From Papaver somniferum (Eukaryota; Streptophyta; Magnoliopsida; Ranunculales; Papaveraceae), in assembly GCF_003573695.1 (NCBI RefSeq), contig NC_039362.1, positions 195,606,827 to 195,670,826 on the forward strand: 64,000 nt of DNA, in the 5' to 3' direction. This document shows positions 1 through 10,533 of this stretch, piece by piece. Below the pieces are notes generated by a model. The model saw nothing but the letters and a program-made list of their open reading frames with translations, made no database searches and was not told the DNA's origin. Positions within the stretch are counted from its first letter, which is position 1; every line of letters starts with the position of its first letter. Made by a program: the position numbers and the translations under genes.

Positions 1-1138
1 GAAAGCCTTTTTCCATTATCTTTTTCGCTCGATATGAAAGCCTATTGGTTCATTATGCTAGAATTAGAGGAGCTGTGAAAACATATTGTTGTGAGGTTTG
101 GATTTTCATTAGAAAATGATGGAATTACTTTGGATGGTGATGTATAATCTGGCCAAATTGGGGTATACGATATACCCAGTCAAATTGCGGCATGCTTAAT
201 AAGACAAAATATGGTCATGAGGAAGTAAAATTCAAATCCCCTTAGCCATGTATCTTTAAAAATGGCTAAACTGTCCTTGCTTAATTAACACTAATTAAGT
301 TGTTTAGTTTAATTAATCTTGTTAAATTAAAAGATATAAATCTTGTTTTTGTCGGATTGAAATTATTGATTTTGTTGAAAAATTTTGGTGATTTTTTTTT
401 TGCACTTTCTTTTTAACAGAAATAAAACTACACTAGCTAAACACTTATAATAAGGGGACGACAGAGCTGTTTAGTGGTTTCATTCTTCAAATTACAAAAG
501 AAATCAACACTTTCAGAAATCACAGTATGAAAAGTCGGTATACTCGACTAAGAAAAAGCATGCCGACTAAGTACTTTCAGAACTCAGTCCATGAACAGTG
601 CCATGTTCCTTTGAAACAAACCATGCCGACCAACATTATTTTTTCGGATTTATAGTTGTCATGATCAAGAATTCAGCACATTGACGATTGTTTATTGGTC
701 GTCATGTTAGTTTTACAAAATCATGATGACCAATCACAAAATTACTTTCAGAAACAAAACTCTTTGAAAAGTCATCACGCTATTCATCCGACAACCTTGG
801 CGACTAAAAATAAATATAAAAAGTCGTCATGCTCGACCAAAAAAATACCATGACGACTGTGTAACTGCAATTCAACAATTTCACATTTTCTGACCTAATT
901 TGTAATTCAAATAACAAAACAAAGTACTAGAAAAAGTTTGAAAGAATTAATCGACAATAATAAAAAATATAATCGACGAAATTTTTTCATTTGAAAGCGA
1001 TGAAATATATAGAAGGAGAAATGATTTGATCATTAGATTGATGATGAAGGAGAAGGAAAAGAATAAGGTTTTGGTCCAATACCAAAAAAAGGTAGTTTTA
1101 ATTATTATTATGGGAAGGGTAATTGAGTAATTGTACAC
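1..1138. other. Left flank, AT-rich, no gene recognised
   Basis: Mostly AT-rich DNA with stop codons in all frames. A short imperfect palindrome built on GGGTATAC/GTATACCC lies near 157-185. A cluster of short hairpins is listed separately. The longest reading frame (947-1138, minus) is a run of Ile, Phe and Lys codons with no recognisable domain. I find no protein-coding gene here. Confidence 0.6.
533..858. repeat. Cluster of short GTCGTCATG/CATGACGAC hairpins
   Basis: The stretch repeats one theme: a GTCG(T/G)CATG-like arm, a spacer of roughly 15-25 nt, then the inverted arm. The clearest pairs are 533-568 (AGTCGGTAT with CATGCCGACT), 695-734 (ATTGGTCGTCATG with CATGATGACCAAT) and 822-858 (AGTCGTCATG with CATGACGACT). 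A single arm, CATGCCGACC, lies near 622-631. Such arrays are common near the ends of non-autonomous DNA transposons, but no element boundary was found, so the origin is unknown. Confidence 0.55.
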
Positions 1139-1484
1139 TTTTTTTTTTTTTGAAGAAGAAAGGTTGTGTTAAAGAAGAAGAGTTACAAAAAGAATTATAA
1201 AAGCTTAGACCTTCAACTACATACTCATAAGCAGTTCCTAATTACTCCATATGTGGCTGGAATCTACATTACGTACTAAAGGTATCTGACTCACACGACC
1301 ATACGATTATGGTTTGCTTAATCAAATCTATACTTTCGGCAGTACTCTTATGCTTTTCTCCGAAAACTCGACTGTTTCTCTGTTCCAGATGATCCAACAA
1401 ACTGCATAAGAGTGATTGTATCTCCCATATTAGACACTCCTTAACCCACAACCTTGGTTGGGGAACAAAATAAGCATACCCCAA
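1139..1484 (-). pseudogene. LINE (L1-type) 3' end fragment with poly(A) tail
   Basis: Read on minus, this has the C-terminal tail of a plant L1-type ORF2 protein followed by a short 3' UTR and a poly(A) run (a poly(T) at about 1141-1151 on plus). The recognisable peptide is LEQRNSRVFGEKHKS, matching the W.(E/K)RN.RVF motif after the zinc-knuckle region of plant LINE polymerases. No reverse transcriptase domain is left, so the copy is strongly 5'-truncated. The 5' limit is uncertain and could reach about 1600. No TSD was identified. Confidence 0.65.
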
Positions 1485-1616
1485 TTAATATGGCGGAACC
1501 AATAATTAGGATTCAGGGGGGCTAAACCAGAGTTCCATAAACTTGTAGGATCTGGTGGACAAAACAATAGTACACTACACATAAGATGGACTAAATATTG
1601 AATATATGATAAATTA

Positions 1617-1633
1617 TAAGAGCAATTCCTATG
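1617..1633 (+). repeat. TSD TAA and left terminal inverted repeat of the Harbinger-like element
   Basis: TAA (1617-1619) is followed by GAGCAATTCCTATG. The inverse, CATAGGAACTGCTC, ends at 48824 once the CACTA insertion is removed, and is again followed by TAA (48825-48827). The ends match at 13 of 14 bases. A second shared block, CCACTATG, lies about 70 bp in from the left end and about 50 bp in from the right end. Confidence 0.75.
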
Positions 1634-1874
1634 ACAATGGCCAATTTCAAATATTTGTTGAGCCACGTGGATGGTCAAACTGAATTTTCCACTATGATAA
1701 AGTATTGAGCGTTGGAGAAACAAACGCGCGACAGAACGAAAGACTCATGGGTTTGCAGGCAAAATGCGGGCGTTGGAAGGCCCGACACGGGTGCTCGGTG
1801 TGCTGACGCGGGCGTTAGAAACAAAACGGCCGACTCTCCAACGCCTACATTTTCAACAGTCGAATTTCAACCCT

Positions 1875-1882
1875 TATAAATT
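1875..1882 (+). promoter_or_regulatory. TATA box of the PMD gene
   Basis: TATAAATT lies 82 bp before the ATG at 1964, just after the GC-rich subterminal block. The sequence ACGCCTACATTTT (1841-1853) just upstream has a counterpart ACGGCTACATTTTTT (minus strand, about 13663-13677) in the same place before the convergent Myb-like gene. Confidence 0.6.
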
Positions 1883-1963
1883 CGTTGTGTTGATTCATTT
1901 GCAGTCACACCACTACCATTTACTTCTTCTAAAACTCTTCTGAATCAAAAATTTCTATATAAT

Positions 1964-4339
1964 ATGAACATATTGAGAAGAGCGGTGAGTAATATAAAGA
2001 AGAAAAAAGATCAGAACAATGAATCGACACTGTTGCCTCACATAGGTGTAGATTTTACTCAAAATCGAGAAGCAGAGTTTGCTGCACCAAATATTGTTGC
2101 TACTCCATTATTAGTCCCAGGTCATGTGTCGGGGCATCGTGAACGGTCTGATGAGTATTATACTATGAGAGGTGGATTTTCAGAATTAAATTCTGTTTAT
2201 GTTCGTCTACCGTCTGCGGTCCGAGAAATGGTTGAGAGATATCCTTGGCGTGCGCTTTATCGAATTAATCCTAGAAAATATAACAAAAAAAATTCCGAAA
2301 ACAGTGGTAGAAAGGTGGTGGATGACGACGCACACATTCCATTTTTTGGATTTCGAAATTGGTATGTTTTTTTTAACTTATGTTAAATTAAATTTCTAAA
2401 TAATTATTAAATAATCAAAAGAATTAATCATAGTTGATATTATACTTGTAATAGGAATTACTCCCCTTGATTTGTATTTCATTGTTGGGAAGTAGAAAGA
2501 GAGACCCGCCACCATTCAACCAAGACGAATAGATGTCAAATAGAAAATGGGAGTTGCTTTGTCCCTCGTTTTTGGAAACAAACATGCGTCAAGATTATAA
2601 AAATTTAAAAGGAGGTGGGATTAGATGTGCGGTCTTGAAGATTTTCCTAACCAAAGTCAGAGACCCAGAACATGTAGATGACTATGATGAACTCGAAAGG
2701 ATGTTTATCTTATGGGTACTGGGTCAGGCATTCTTTCTAAACTCAACTTCTGTTTCTCATGTTGGTTGTCTTGAAGCGTTAGAAGATCTCGACAAAGCAC
2801 CAGATTATGACTGGGGATCTGCAATTTTAGCAGAATTGTACTGTGCATTGGATAAAGCATCCATGGGCGATAAAAACTTCACTGGTTTCTGGAGCATCAT
2901 AGAGGTAAATATCAAAATTATTATTTTTAAATTTATTATTATTACTAAATTTAAATAATTTTTATGAATAAATGTTGATTATTTAATATACTAAAATTAT
3001 GGTGTAATTTGCAGTATTGGTGGTATACCTACTTCCGTGTTGGTAAACCAATCCTAAAATACGGGACAATTAGATTTCCAATGTTGGACATGTATATGAA
3101 GGACAACTTAGACAAGAACACAGACGACGTCTTGGGTTGCAGTTTTGTTTACAGGTTACATCAGATGATTCGGAGCCACAACAACGTAGTTGTTCGCCCT
3201 TAAGATGGTTTACGTCAGTTTAGTGATGATGTTGGAGTAAGTATTGTTGATTATTCTAAGCGTAGAGTTGTTTTTTTCAGTCCGGAATCAAAACGAGGGG
3301 TTGGTATATGGGAGAAAGAGTGCAATACCAAATACAAGGTATATTTGCAATTGCAATTAACCCGCTACAACAGATGCAAACCTCTGCATCAGATTTTTAT
3401 CGTCTGAGAAGAACCGGTTGGGAGAGGTATGAACTAAATACACAGTTGGATATTAGTGAAGCGCAGTATGTCAACTGGTATACATCAATTACGAAGCCTG
3501 TGATTGAGACACATAACATACACATATATGGGTTTGATTTCTCAGGGTTATCAAACTTGTCCCATAATCCAAGTATCGTTCCTACCCAAACACCTCCAGA
3601 AGAGCCAAGCTTTATAACTTATCCTAATAAGGGTGCAATTTCTTCATCATCCTCGTTAAGTATGCCCGAAATTCGGTAGGAGCTGCAAAGTATTACTTCA
3701 CAAGGTGAGCCAATAACGATCCCTATTGTTTCCCAAGGTATGAACCGTGATTATCCTTACTCCAATGTCCCTGCCTGTGAGGAAGAGTTGCGGATTCAAC
3801 TCAACGATTAGCATTGAATGAATCAGCAAGTAGAGGCGATGCACTTGGAACAAGTACACAAATGGCATACAGACACAATGTATGGATTGACTCCAACTTT
3901 AAGTCCAAATGGGAAGCAGTCACATTCTTCTGATTCCACCAGGAATAACAGATCATCATGGCACGAAAGCGAAGAAAACAACAGATCAAGTTGGCACGAA
4001 AGTGAAGAAACAGTGGTGCGAGATATAAAACACAATGTTGTACGAGAAACATAGCACAATACTTCTTCACCACAAATTGTGCATGTATCTCAACCTCAGG
4101 CATATCGGCTTGAACCTAGGCGCATTTCATCATCATTCTCGCCGTACAACCCAAATGTGCCCTACAACTCAAGTGAATGCTACACACCAACACCACCACA
4201 ACAACAAACCTCTTATATGCTTGCAGCGAGTACATAGAGTGCTTACCAATTGCCTAATTTTGTTCAGCCAGGTCATCCAGGTCTATGCCCATTTAGAAAT
4301 TTACAAACTATGTTAGCTTTGGGTGGTTTCCCAGGTATA
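1964..4339 (+). pseudogene. Plant mobile domain (PMD)-like protein, decayed, split by element A
   Basis: The PMD family includes Arabidopsis MAIN and MAIL1, nuclear proteins needed for silencing and genome stability, and many transposon-borne relatives. Segments in order: an N-terminal region (1964-2386, VYVRLPSAVREMVERYPW); the core domain 2533-2904 joined to 3015-3203 across a clean GT-AG intron (2905-3014), with DWGSAILAELYCALDKAS and FTGFWSIIE then YWWYTYFRVGKPIL; and a third region in another frame (3308-3679) with WERYELNTQLDIS and YVNWYTSITKPVI. A Ser/Pro/Gln-rich low-complexity tail runs from about 3680 to 4339. Damage: stops near 2470 and 2497, a frameshift between 3203 and 3308, and stops near 3679, 3809, 4052 and 4235. 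The tail resumes at 12921 after element A. Confidence 0.75.
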
Positions 4340-6718
4340 TGATGAGTGCCAAATATTGTATATATTTATCCCTTTTTGTTGGCATTTAACTCATCTTTTG
4401 TGCAGTAATTCTACATTTTATCCCATATTCTGTATTTTCATTGTTTTCAAGAATAAATATTTTTATTAATTAATTTTGCATTTTTAGGTAATAAATAAAG
4501 TTCGGATGACTTGCGGAGCAAAATGAGCAGAAAAGTAGTGAAAAGCCGGGAGAAATCACGCAAGGAATCCGCGAAGAATGGTGCGCACAACCTCATTTTC
4601 TACACACAAAAACGCCTCCGTTCTCAGCCATCAGATCAGTTCTCAGAAGCATCCGATGGTCGCTCCTTCATAGAGCATCAAAATCTGAAGTCTCTGCCAA
4701 GCACCACAGCGCTGAAATTCCAAGCCTTCAGATTAGATGGTAGTTGAATCCAACGGTTGTTCCCTTGCTGTTCATCAAAGTTTGATATCTCCGCCTTACA
4801 CTAAAGTACCTAACTCCATCAAGTATCGTTCGTTTCGTTGTATCCATTCATCCGACGGTCGCTCCTCGCTTGCCTCCCATCACCGTCCGATCTACCTACC
4901 AGCTCCACATCCCACGGCTAAGCTTCGCGAAACATCAAAATCTTTATCCCTGCCTCACACCTTAATACCCAAATACCTAATACCCTTCTTCCCAAAACAG
5001 TCGACCTCTCCTCCATCACTTCTCCACAGCAGAGCCTTCCCCTTCCACCTGCTCCACCAACTCGCTGCCACCACCACCAACTCCACAACTGCTCTACCGT
5101 ACCACCATGTCTGCCAAACCACCCTCTTCCCCGACATCACAGACGCCACCATCTCTCCTAACTGTCAAGTTAGTTCATCCATTTCACGCCTCTCACTGAT
5201 GGCATGTGAACTCGAGGAACTAGGTTGATAGCTATGATTCGACGCAACAGAGACATGGAGAAGGAGCAGAGAAGAAAGAAGAAGCATGGGTCGACATTTT
5301 GAAGCTGTTTTGTCACGTCAATTAGGTGAAGTTTCAAACCCTAGAAAAATTAGGGTTTTCAAAATTAGGGTTCTGCTTACATTTTTTGTATAAATAGAAG
5401 AGATGGGTATGGTGTAGAAGCTGTTCTTGGACTAGCCAAGTTACCAATTAGGTTTAATTTCATTTTTTGGTTCCAATTTTATTTGCACTGTTAATTTTTA
5501 GGGTTCTTGTTTGGCAATTTTAATTCTCTGTTTAGTAGTTCAAATGTTTGTTATGTTCTTGTTAATTTCATGTTTTAATTTCCTGTTTAATGTGTTCCTG
5601 TTTAATTTTAATTTGTCATGTTAGTGCCATGTCTAGCTCAACTGTTGTTTTTAATTCACTGTTAGTTTGATGGAATGCTAGGCTAGTTACCTTTGAAGCA
5701 TTGAACTGATTGAGTAATGGAAGAAATCAGTGCTCATAACAAGCTGATTATCTTGCCATTCCTTTTGTATGCTTAGGATGCAATGTGCTGATTGTGCAAT
5801 GAAAGAAATCAGTGCTCATAGCAAGCTGATTATCTTGCCATTCCATTTTTGTTTGCCTGTATTCTTGCCTTAGTTTTGCTCCATTTCAGTTTCACTATCA
5901 TCCTTGCCCTTGGCCTTAGGCCTTGGTTCATCTTGCATTGTTCTTTGCTTTTGCCCTGTGTTGCTTTTGTTTGCTATTTTCTCCTGCTGTGCATTTTCTT
6001 CACTGCCTTGTGCTGCTGCTACTTGTTATTCTTGCTGCCTCCCTTTACATTGCTGCTGCAGCTGCTGTTCTTGTTATTCTTGCTGCAACCCTGTTGCTGT
6101 TGTTGTGCTGCTCCCCTTCCACTGCCCTGCAGTACTGCACTGCAGCATTGCTTCCCTTGGCTTGTTCTGCTGTTGTTGCCTCACTGCTGTGCAGTATTGC
6201 TGCTGCTGCATTGCCTTCCTTTCTCTTGCTGCTGCTGCTTCCTCTCCAAAGCCCAGCCCACTGTCTATTGTTTGTACAACTGAGCCCAAGCCTAAGTTTA
6301 AGACCAAAGCCCAAGTTCATTATTAAGGCCCAATCCAATTCAGGCTTAACCCAAAAGCCTAATTCAAAAGACACTGAGCCCAAGTTCAGTTCACTGTAAG
6401 GCCAAAGCCCATTTACACTTCAAAGACCAACTGAGCCCAAGCTCAGTTCATTTTATTGTTATCAAACCCATTAGTACTCAAAGCCCATTGACCACTCTAA
6501 AGCCCAATAGCAATTTAGGAACTCAAATAGTTAGAACACTACAAAACACTCCCGATCTCTGTGGATCGACCCGTACTTGCACGAGCTACATCTGACGACC
6601 GTGCACTTGCGGTATTACTGTAGGCCCCCGTTTTTATTGCGCTTAATTTTATACATATCTCCGGGCCCACCAAGTTTTTGGCCGGGGATAATTTTTATAC
6701 CCTTTTCAAAGCCTGCCA
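4340..6718 (+). repeat. Element A 5' LTR (2379 bp)
   Basis: Starts TGATGAGTGCC and ends GCCTGCCA. It contains CTG-rich low-complexity DNA (about 5990-6240) that gives long Leu/Cys-rich reading frames in several frames, and a ~160-codon frame at 4737-5228. Both recur in the 3' LTR and look like by-products of composition. A TATA-like TATAAATAG lies near 5390, with GC-poor sequence after it. The 3' end carries the CTCTGTGGATCGACCC motif common near the ends of large plant Ty3/gypsy LTRs. Confidence 0.93.
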
Positions 6719-6724
6719 AGTTTT

Positions 6725-6742
6725 TGGCGCCGCTGCCGGGGA
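6725..6742 (+). promoter_or_regulatory. Element A primer-binding site
   Basis: TGGCGCCGCTGCCGGGGA lies 6 nt after the LTR end. The same 18 bases at the same distance occur in element C on the minus strand. Confidence 0.85.
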
Positions 6743-7431
6743 TTGGTGATGTGTTTTATCTGTGTGTTTTCTTAGCTATTTTTGCATTTCATTTCATAGC
6801 ATTTGCATCTGCATCTGCTTCACTTCATTTGCTGTTGGACCTGCTGTTCTGAACCTGTTTTTTCTCTACTGGGACGCCACCAAGGAAAAGAACCAAAACC
6901 CAACTGGGTTTTTGCAACAATATCAGAGCAGTTGGGCTGTGCTAAAAAGGTAAGCCTAAACCCATTCCATTAAGAGAACCCAACCTGTGGGCTTCCAAAT
7001 TTCTTTAATTGTGGGCATGTAATATTAAAGCCAATTTTTGGGCTTCTCTTATTTTCTGTTGGGTTTGTAATAATTTATTTGAGGGCTTGTTTGTTTAATT
7101 TGTGGGCTTGTATTTATTTTGTGTGGGCTTGTTTAAATTCTTCCATTGGACTTGTATTTTGTATTCTGGGTTTAAACCCAGCTGAGCTTATAACCGATTG
7201 TGGGCTTGCTTCCACTCAAGAGTAGACCTCGAAACCAAAGTTTTAAAACAAACGTCGGGCCTTAACCAACTGGGCCAAATTCAACTTTCAAAGTTAAAAC
7301 TTAGTGTTTCGTGAGCCGCAGCCTTCCATTCCATTAGAGGACAAACAGTGGGCTTGCTCCCATTCAAAAGCCAAATTTTATTTTCTTTTTTTTAAAAAAA
7401 AAAAAAAAAAAAATTACTTTACTTTTCTCCC

Positions 7432-7468
<37 letters not shown>

Positions 7469-7577
7469 GCTCCCAATTTTAAACCAAATTTCTTTTATAT
7501 CCCACCAAAACCAAATTTTTCCCAAAAATCCAAACCCATCAAAAACCAAATTTTTGAAAACCCATTAAAACCAAATA

Positions 7578-8260
7578 GTGGGCTTTGTGTCTTTCAAAAT
7601 GCGCCAACCTCATGCTCTCCATGAATACATGTATCCGTCAATAAAAATTCCATTATCATGTATTGTATTACCTCAAACCAATAACCCTTTTAAAATAAAT
7701 GCAAGCATGATACAAATACTTCCTATATTTCGAGGGTTCGATTCTGAGAACCCCTATACTCATGTAAGAGAGTTTGAACAAATTTGTCGGACTATGCAAC
7801 CTGATCATATGTTCCGAAGACTCTCGGAAATTGCGTTTGTTTACATTTTCTTTAAAAGAAAGGGCCAAAAACATGGTTTTACGGTTTGAGACCACAATCA
7901 ATCACACTTGGACCAACTCACAGATCTTTTTTCAAAAAATTCTTTCCACAACATAGGACCACGCTATCCATAAATCTCTATCGTCAAAGTATCAATTGTT
8001 TGTCCAATTGGATGAGGAAAACTGTTTTTCACTATTTTGAACGTTTTAAATGATTTGTTGAGTGAATGTCCGCACCATGGAATTGAGAATGGAGACTTGT
8101 CGTCATCCTCTATGAGGGACTAGACTTTAAATCTCGAACCATGGTTGTCTATGTGTAATGGTGAGTTTATTGATAAATCTGTGGATGATGCATGGAATTT
8201 TTAGCCGAAGTTGCAGAGAAAAACCATCAATGGAATCCGTTAGGGAAACAGGAACAACAC
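7578..8260 (+). pseudogene. Element A gag remnant
   Basis: The start matches the N-terminal part of the element C gag: LHEYMYPSIKIPLSCIVLPQ and MIQILPIFRGFDSENPYTHV align with the C gag segments YMYPTRASQPSCIVLP and IQMLPIFRGVENENPYHHV. Homology continues in shifted frames (KLRLFTFSLKERAKNMVLRF near 7830-7890; a weak QLDEE/ECPHHGIEN region to about 8100). Several frameshifts and stops prevent a functional capsid. No zinc knuckle is left. Poly(A) runs at about 7395-7412 and 7436-7463 precede it. Confidence 0.75.
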
Positions 8261-8620
8261 CACATGATAGTCACCCCATGAATTAGAGTTTTATATTCTT
8301 GTAATAGCTCCGACCTTAGGATTGAAAATTATCCTAGATTGCAAAATCCTATCATGATGATGATGATGAGTATGATGTTATGTTAGAAGAACATGTCTAT
8401 ACTGAAAATGTTTGGAACCTTTGGGTTCAAATACATTAGGCTTCTCTGCCCCTACCTTAATGCATGATAGTTCTTCTAGTATCCATGTGATGTTTCCCCT
8501 GATGTGCCGATACACGAGAATAAATCTGTTGATGATGTTGATAATTCTGATTGTGATCTTGCCAATTTGTGAATGATTGTGAGCATGAATGTGACATGGT
8601 AATGATTTAGGAGATTTTGA

Positions 8621-9088
8621 TTGTTGATAATGATATCCTATTCTTCTACACCAAGTCACAATCTGATGGCCTTCCACCCAACCGATTTGGTTTGGTACCA
8701 TATTGTAAAACCAATTTTTCTGAAAATTCCTAACCTAGGTTTGGAACTGTGTGCCTCCCAAGTCCTCTTGGACTATTTTGCTTCAAAATATAACACTTTT
8801 AAAGAGCCACAGTTGGAATGCATTTCTTTGCCCATCCCGAAAACAGTCCATTATGAGTTAGACCTTTTGAATCCTGAACCCCTAAAATTAAAAGATTTTG
8901 TGCTTAAAAGTGAACCTGTTGAAAAATTTTGGTTTAGGGGTAATTCATTCGGTTTTTCGCTCTCACTCCCATTTAAGTCCAATTTTAGTGTTTTGAAACT
9001 TTCTATGTCTCTACACTTTTTCTTTTGGGTTGATCCTCAACTCTTTAGATTGTTAGTGTATGGTGAATTTTTGTATATAATCCAGTAG
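8621..9088 (+). CDS. Element A orphan protein sharing a module with element D
   Basis: An open frame of 155 codons after the gag remnant, where pol would be expected. I do not recognise the family. The motifs LGLELCASQVLLDYF (residues about 32-46) and DPQLFRLLVYGEF (near the C-terminus) align with LGLDICASTILQDHL and DPQLFRLLLRDSKF in the 517-codon protein of element D. Spacing is similar but the middle is poorly conserved. The actual protein probably starts further upstream, where the frame is now broken. It could be a derived gag or env-position domain kept in pol-less Athila relatives; function is unknown. Confidence 0.5.
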   Translation: MLIMISYSSTPSHNLMAFHPTDLVWYHIVKPIFLKIPNLGLELCASQVLLDYFASKYNTFKEPQLECISLPIPKTVHYELDLLNPEPLKLKDFVLKSEPVEKFWFRGNSFGFSLSLPFKSNFSVLKLSMSLHFFFWVDPQLFRLLVYGEFLYIIQ

Positions 9089-9859
9089 ATACAATTTCTT
9101 AAAACCCTTTTGTTCCTTTTGTATATATTTTGCTAATCCAATATGATCTCGGCTGAAATATGTTGGATTTTTGCCTTGAATAACGGAGTTTTAATTCTGC
9201 TCTCGCCGAAATCGGGTATTCTCTCTCCTTTTACTCTACTCAGCATGTCCCTTTCCATATGTTGCATTTTAATTCTTTCCATATTTTGAAACATTGAGGA
9301 CAATGTTTAGTTTAGGTTTGGGGGTATAGAGTAGATACCATGATAATTTGCCATAATTGAAAACGAACTCCTTCTTCTTTTTGAAAAAAATTGAAAAATT
9401 CCAAAAAAATTAAAAAATCAAAATTCAAAAAACAATTAAAAAATGAAAAAATCATAAAAATGGAGCTCATTTACCTTGAAATGTTGACTCTTGTGCAAAT
9501 ATGTATTTTTATTAGGAGTCTTAGTCTAGATATTTAGGCACCCTGATTCTAGCACAATTCACATAGTGATAAGAAATTTGCACGCGCACGATCTACCAAT
9601 ACATGTATGGCCTCGATCTTCAAGGTGTTTGATAGGAAGTTACGATTGCCAATCACTTTAGAATACTGAACGAAACTTGACTAGCTTGTTCTTTGGTTGG
9701 TTGGGATAGAAGGTGGAGGTTACATTAAGAAAGACAACCATCGAATTTAACTGGGTGCATCAAAAAGGGCTACCTCTTGCAAAGTGTCATGTAATTTTTT
9801 GTTTCCTTGTTCTCAAAAAAAAAAAAAATAAAAAAAAATCGATGTATATATTAAGAAAA

Positions 9860-9894
<35 letters not shown>

Positions 9895-10533
9895 AAAATA
9901 CAAAAAAAATCAAGTATTTATCAATTCCATCATCTCTTGTTCCAAAAATAAAAAGAGAATAGTCAATGTAAATAAGAGTCATGTAAAGAGTCATCTTTTA
10001 TTGTTTCATTGTAATAAGCAAGGAGGGTGTATGCCATTGATGTACAATGCGAGTAATTGTGAAATACCTCCAACTCATTCACAATTCTCGTAAAGTCCGG
10101 ACAGCTAGCTAGATTTCGACCTCAGTTCTTAGCCTGAGAAACTATCTCTTGGTGATTAGTAGTCATGACTTCAGATCTTTCTTTACACATGTGTAGATAC
10201 ACTTTACACTCTTATCACATGTCTTTTTTTGTTATCAGTGCTAGGATTGTGCCTTCGATAGCTAGATTGACATCTCCATTTTGCTGTGAGCTTAACTGTT
10301 TTGCACATGTCACATTTGATGGAATCTGAGCTTATATTTTGACCTAGAACTTTGTAGGTACGTTCTAAGCAAACCTTCACGAGACTTCAACTCGTCCACT
10401 AGGGACACTTAGTGGTTTAAAAGGCTTAGTGCATACGCTAAATGCATTCGAGAGACCAGCGACAGTGGTATAGTTAGGATTTCCTTAGTTTTGTTTTACT
10501 TGAGGACAAGTAAAATTCAGGTTTGGGTGTATT
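9089..10533 (+). other. Element A 3' untranslated region and polypurine tract
   Basis: Non-coding DNA homologous to 23532-24860 of element C in inverted orientation. It includes two AGGTTTGGG(G/T)GTAT-like purine tracts: an internal one near 9320 and the priming tract directly before the 3' LTR at 10519-10533. An (AT)n run lies at about 9862-9890. No gene was seen. Confidence 0.75.

Noticed and set aside
4737..5228. 163-codon frame in the LTR, repeated at 10931-11422
   Set aside because: Present only because the LTR is duplicated; composition is Ser/Pro-rich, no start context or homology recognised.
5849..6399. Overlapping long Leu/Cys-rich open frames on both strands (also at 12043-12596)
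   Set aside because: They come from CTG/GCT-rich low-complexity DNA in the element A LTR, occur in several frames at once, and have no domain.
6725..6742. tRNA gene suggested by similarity of the PBS to a tRNA 3' end
   Set aside because: Only the complement of a tRNA 3' end is present, as expected for a primer-binding site; no cloverleaf.
8621..9088. Envelope-like gene in element A
   Set aside because: No signal peptide or transmembrane segment stands out, and the shared motifs with element D do not suggest a membrane protein.
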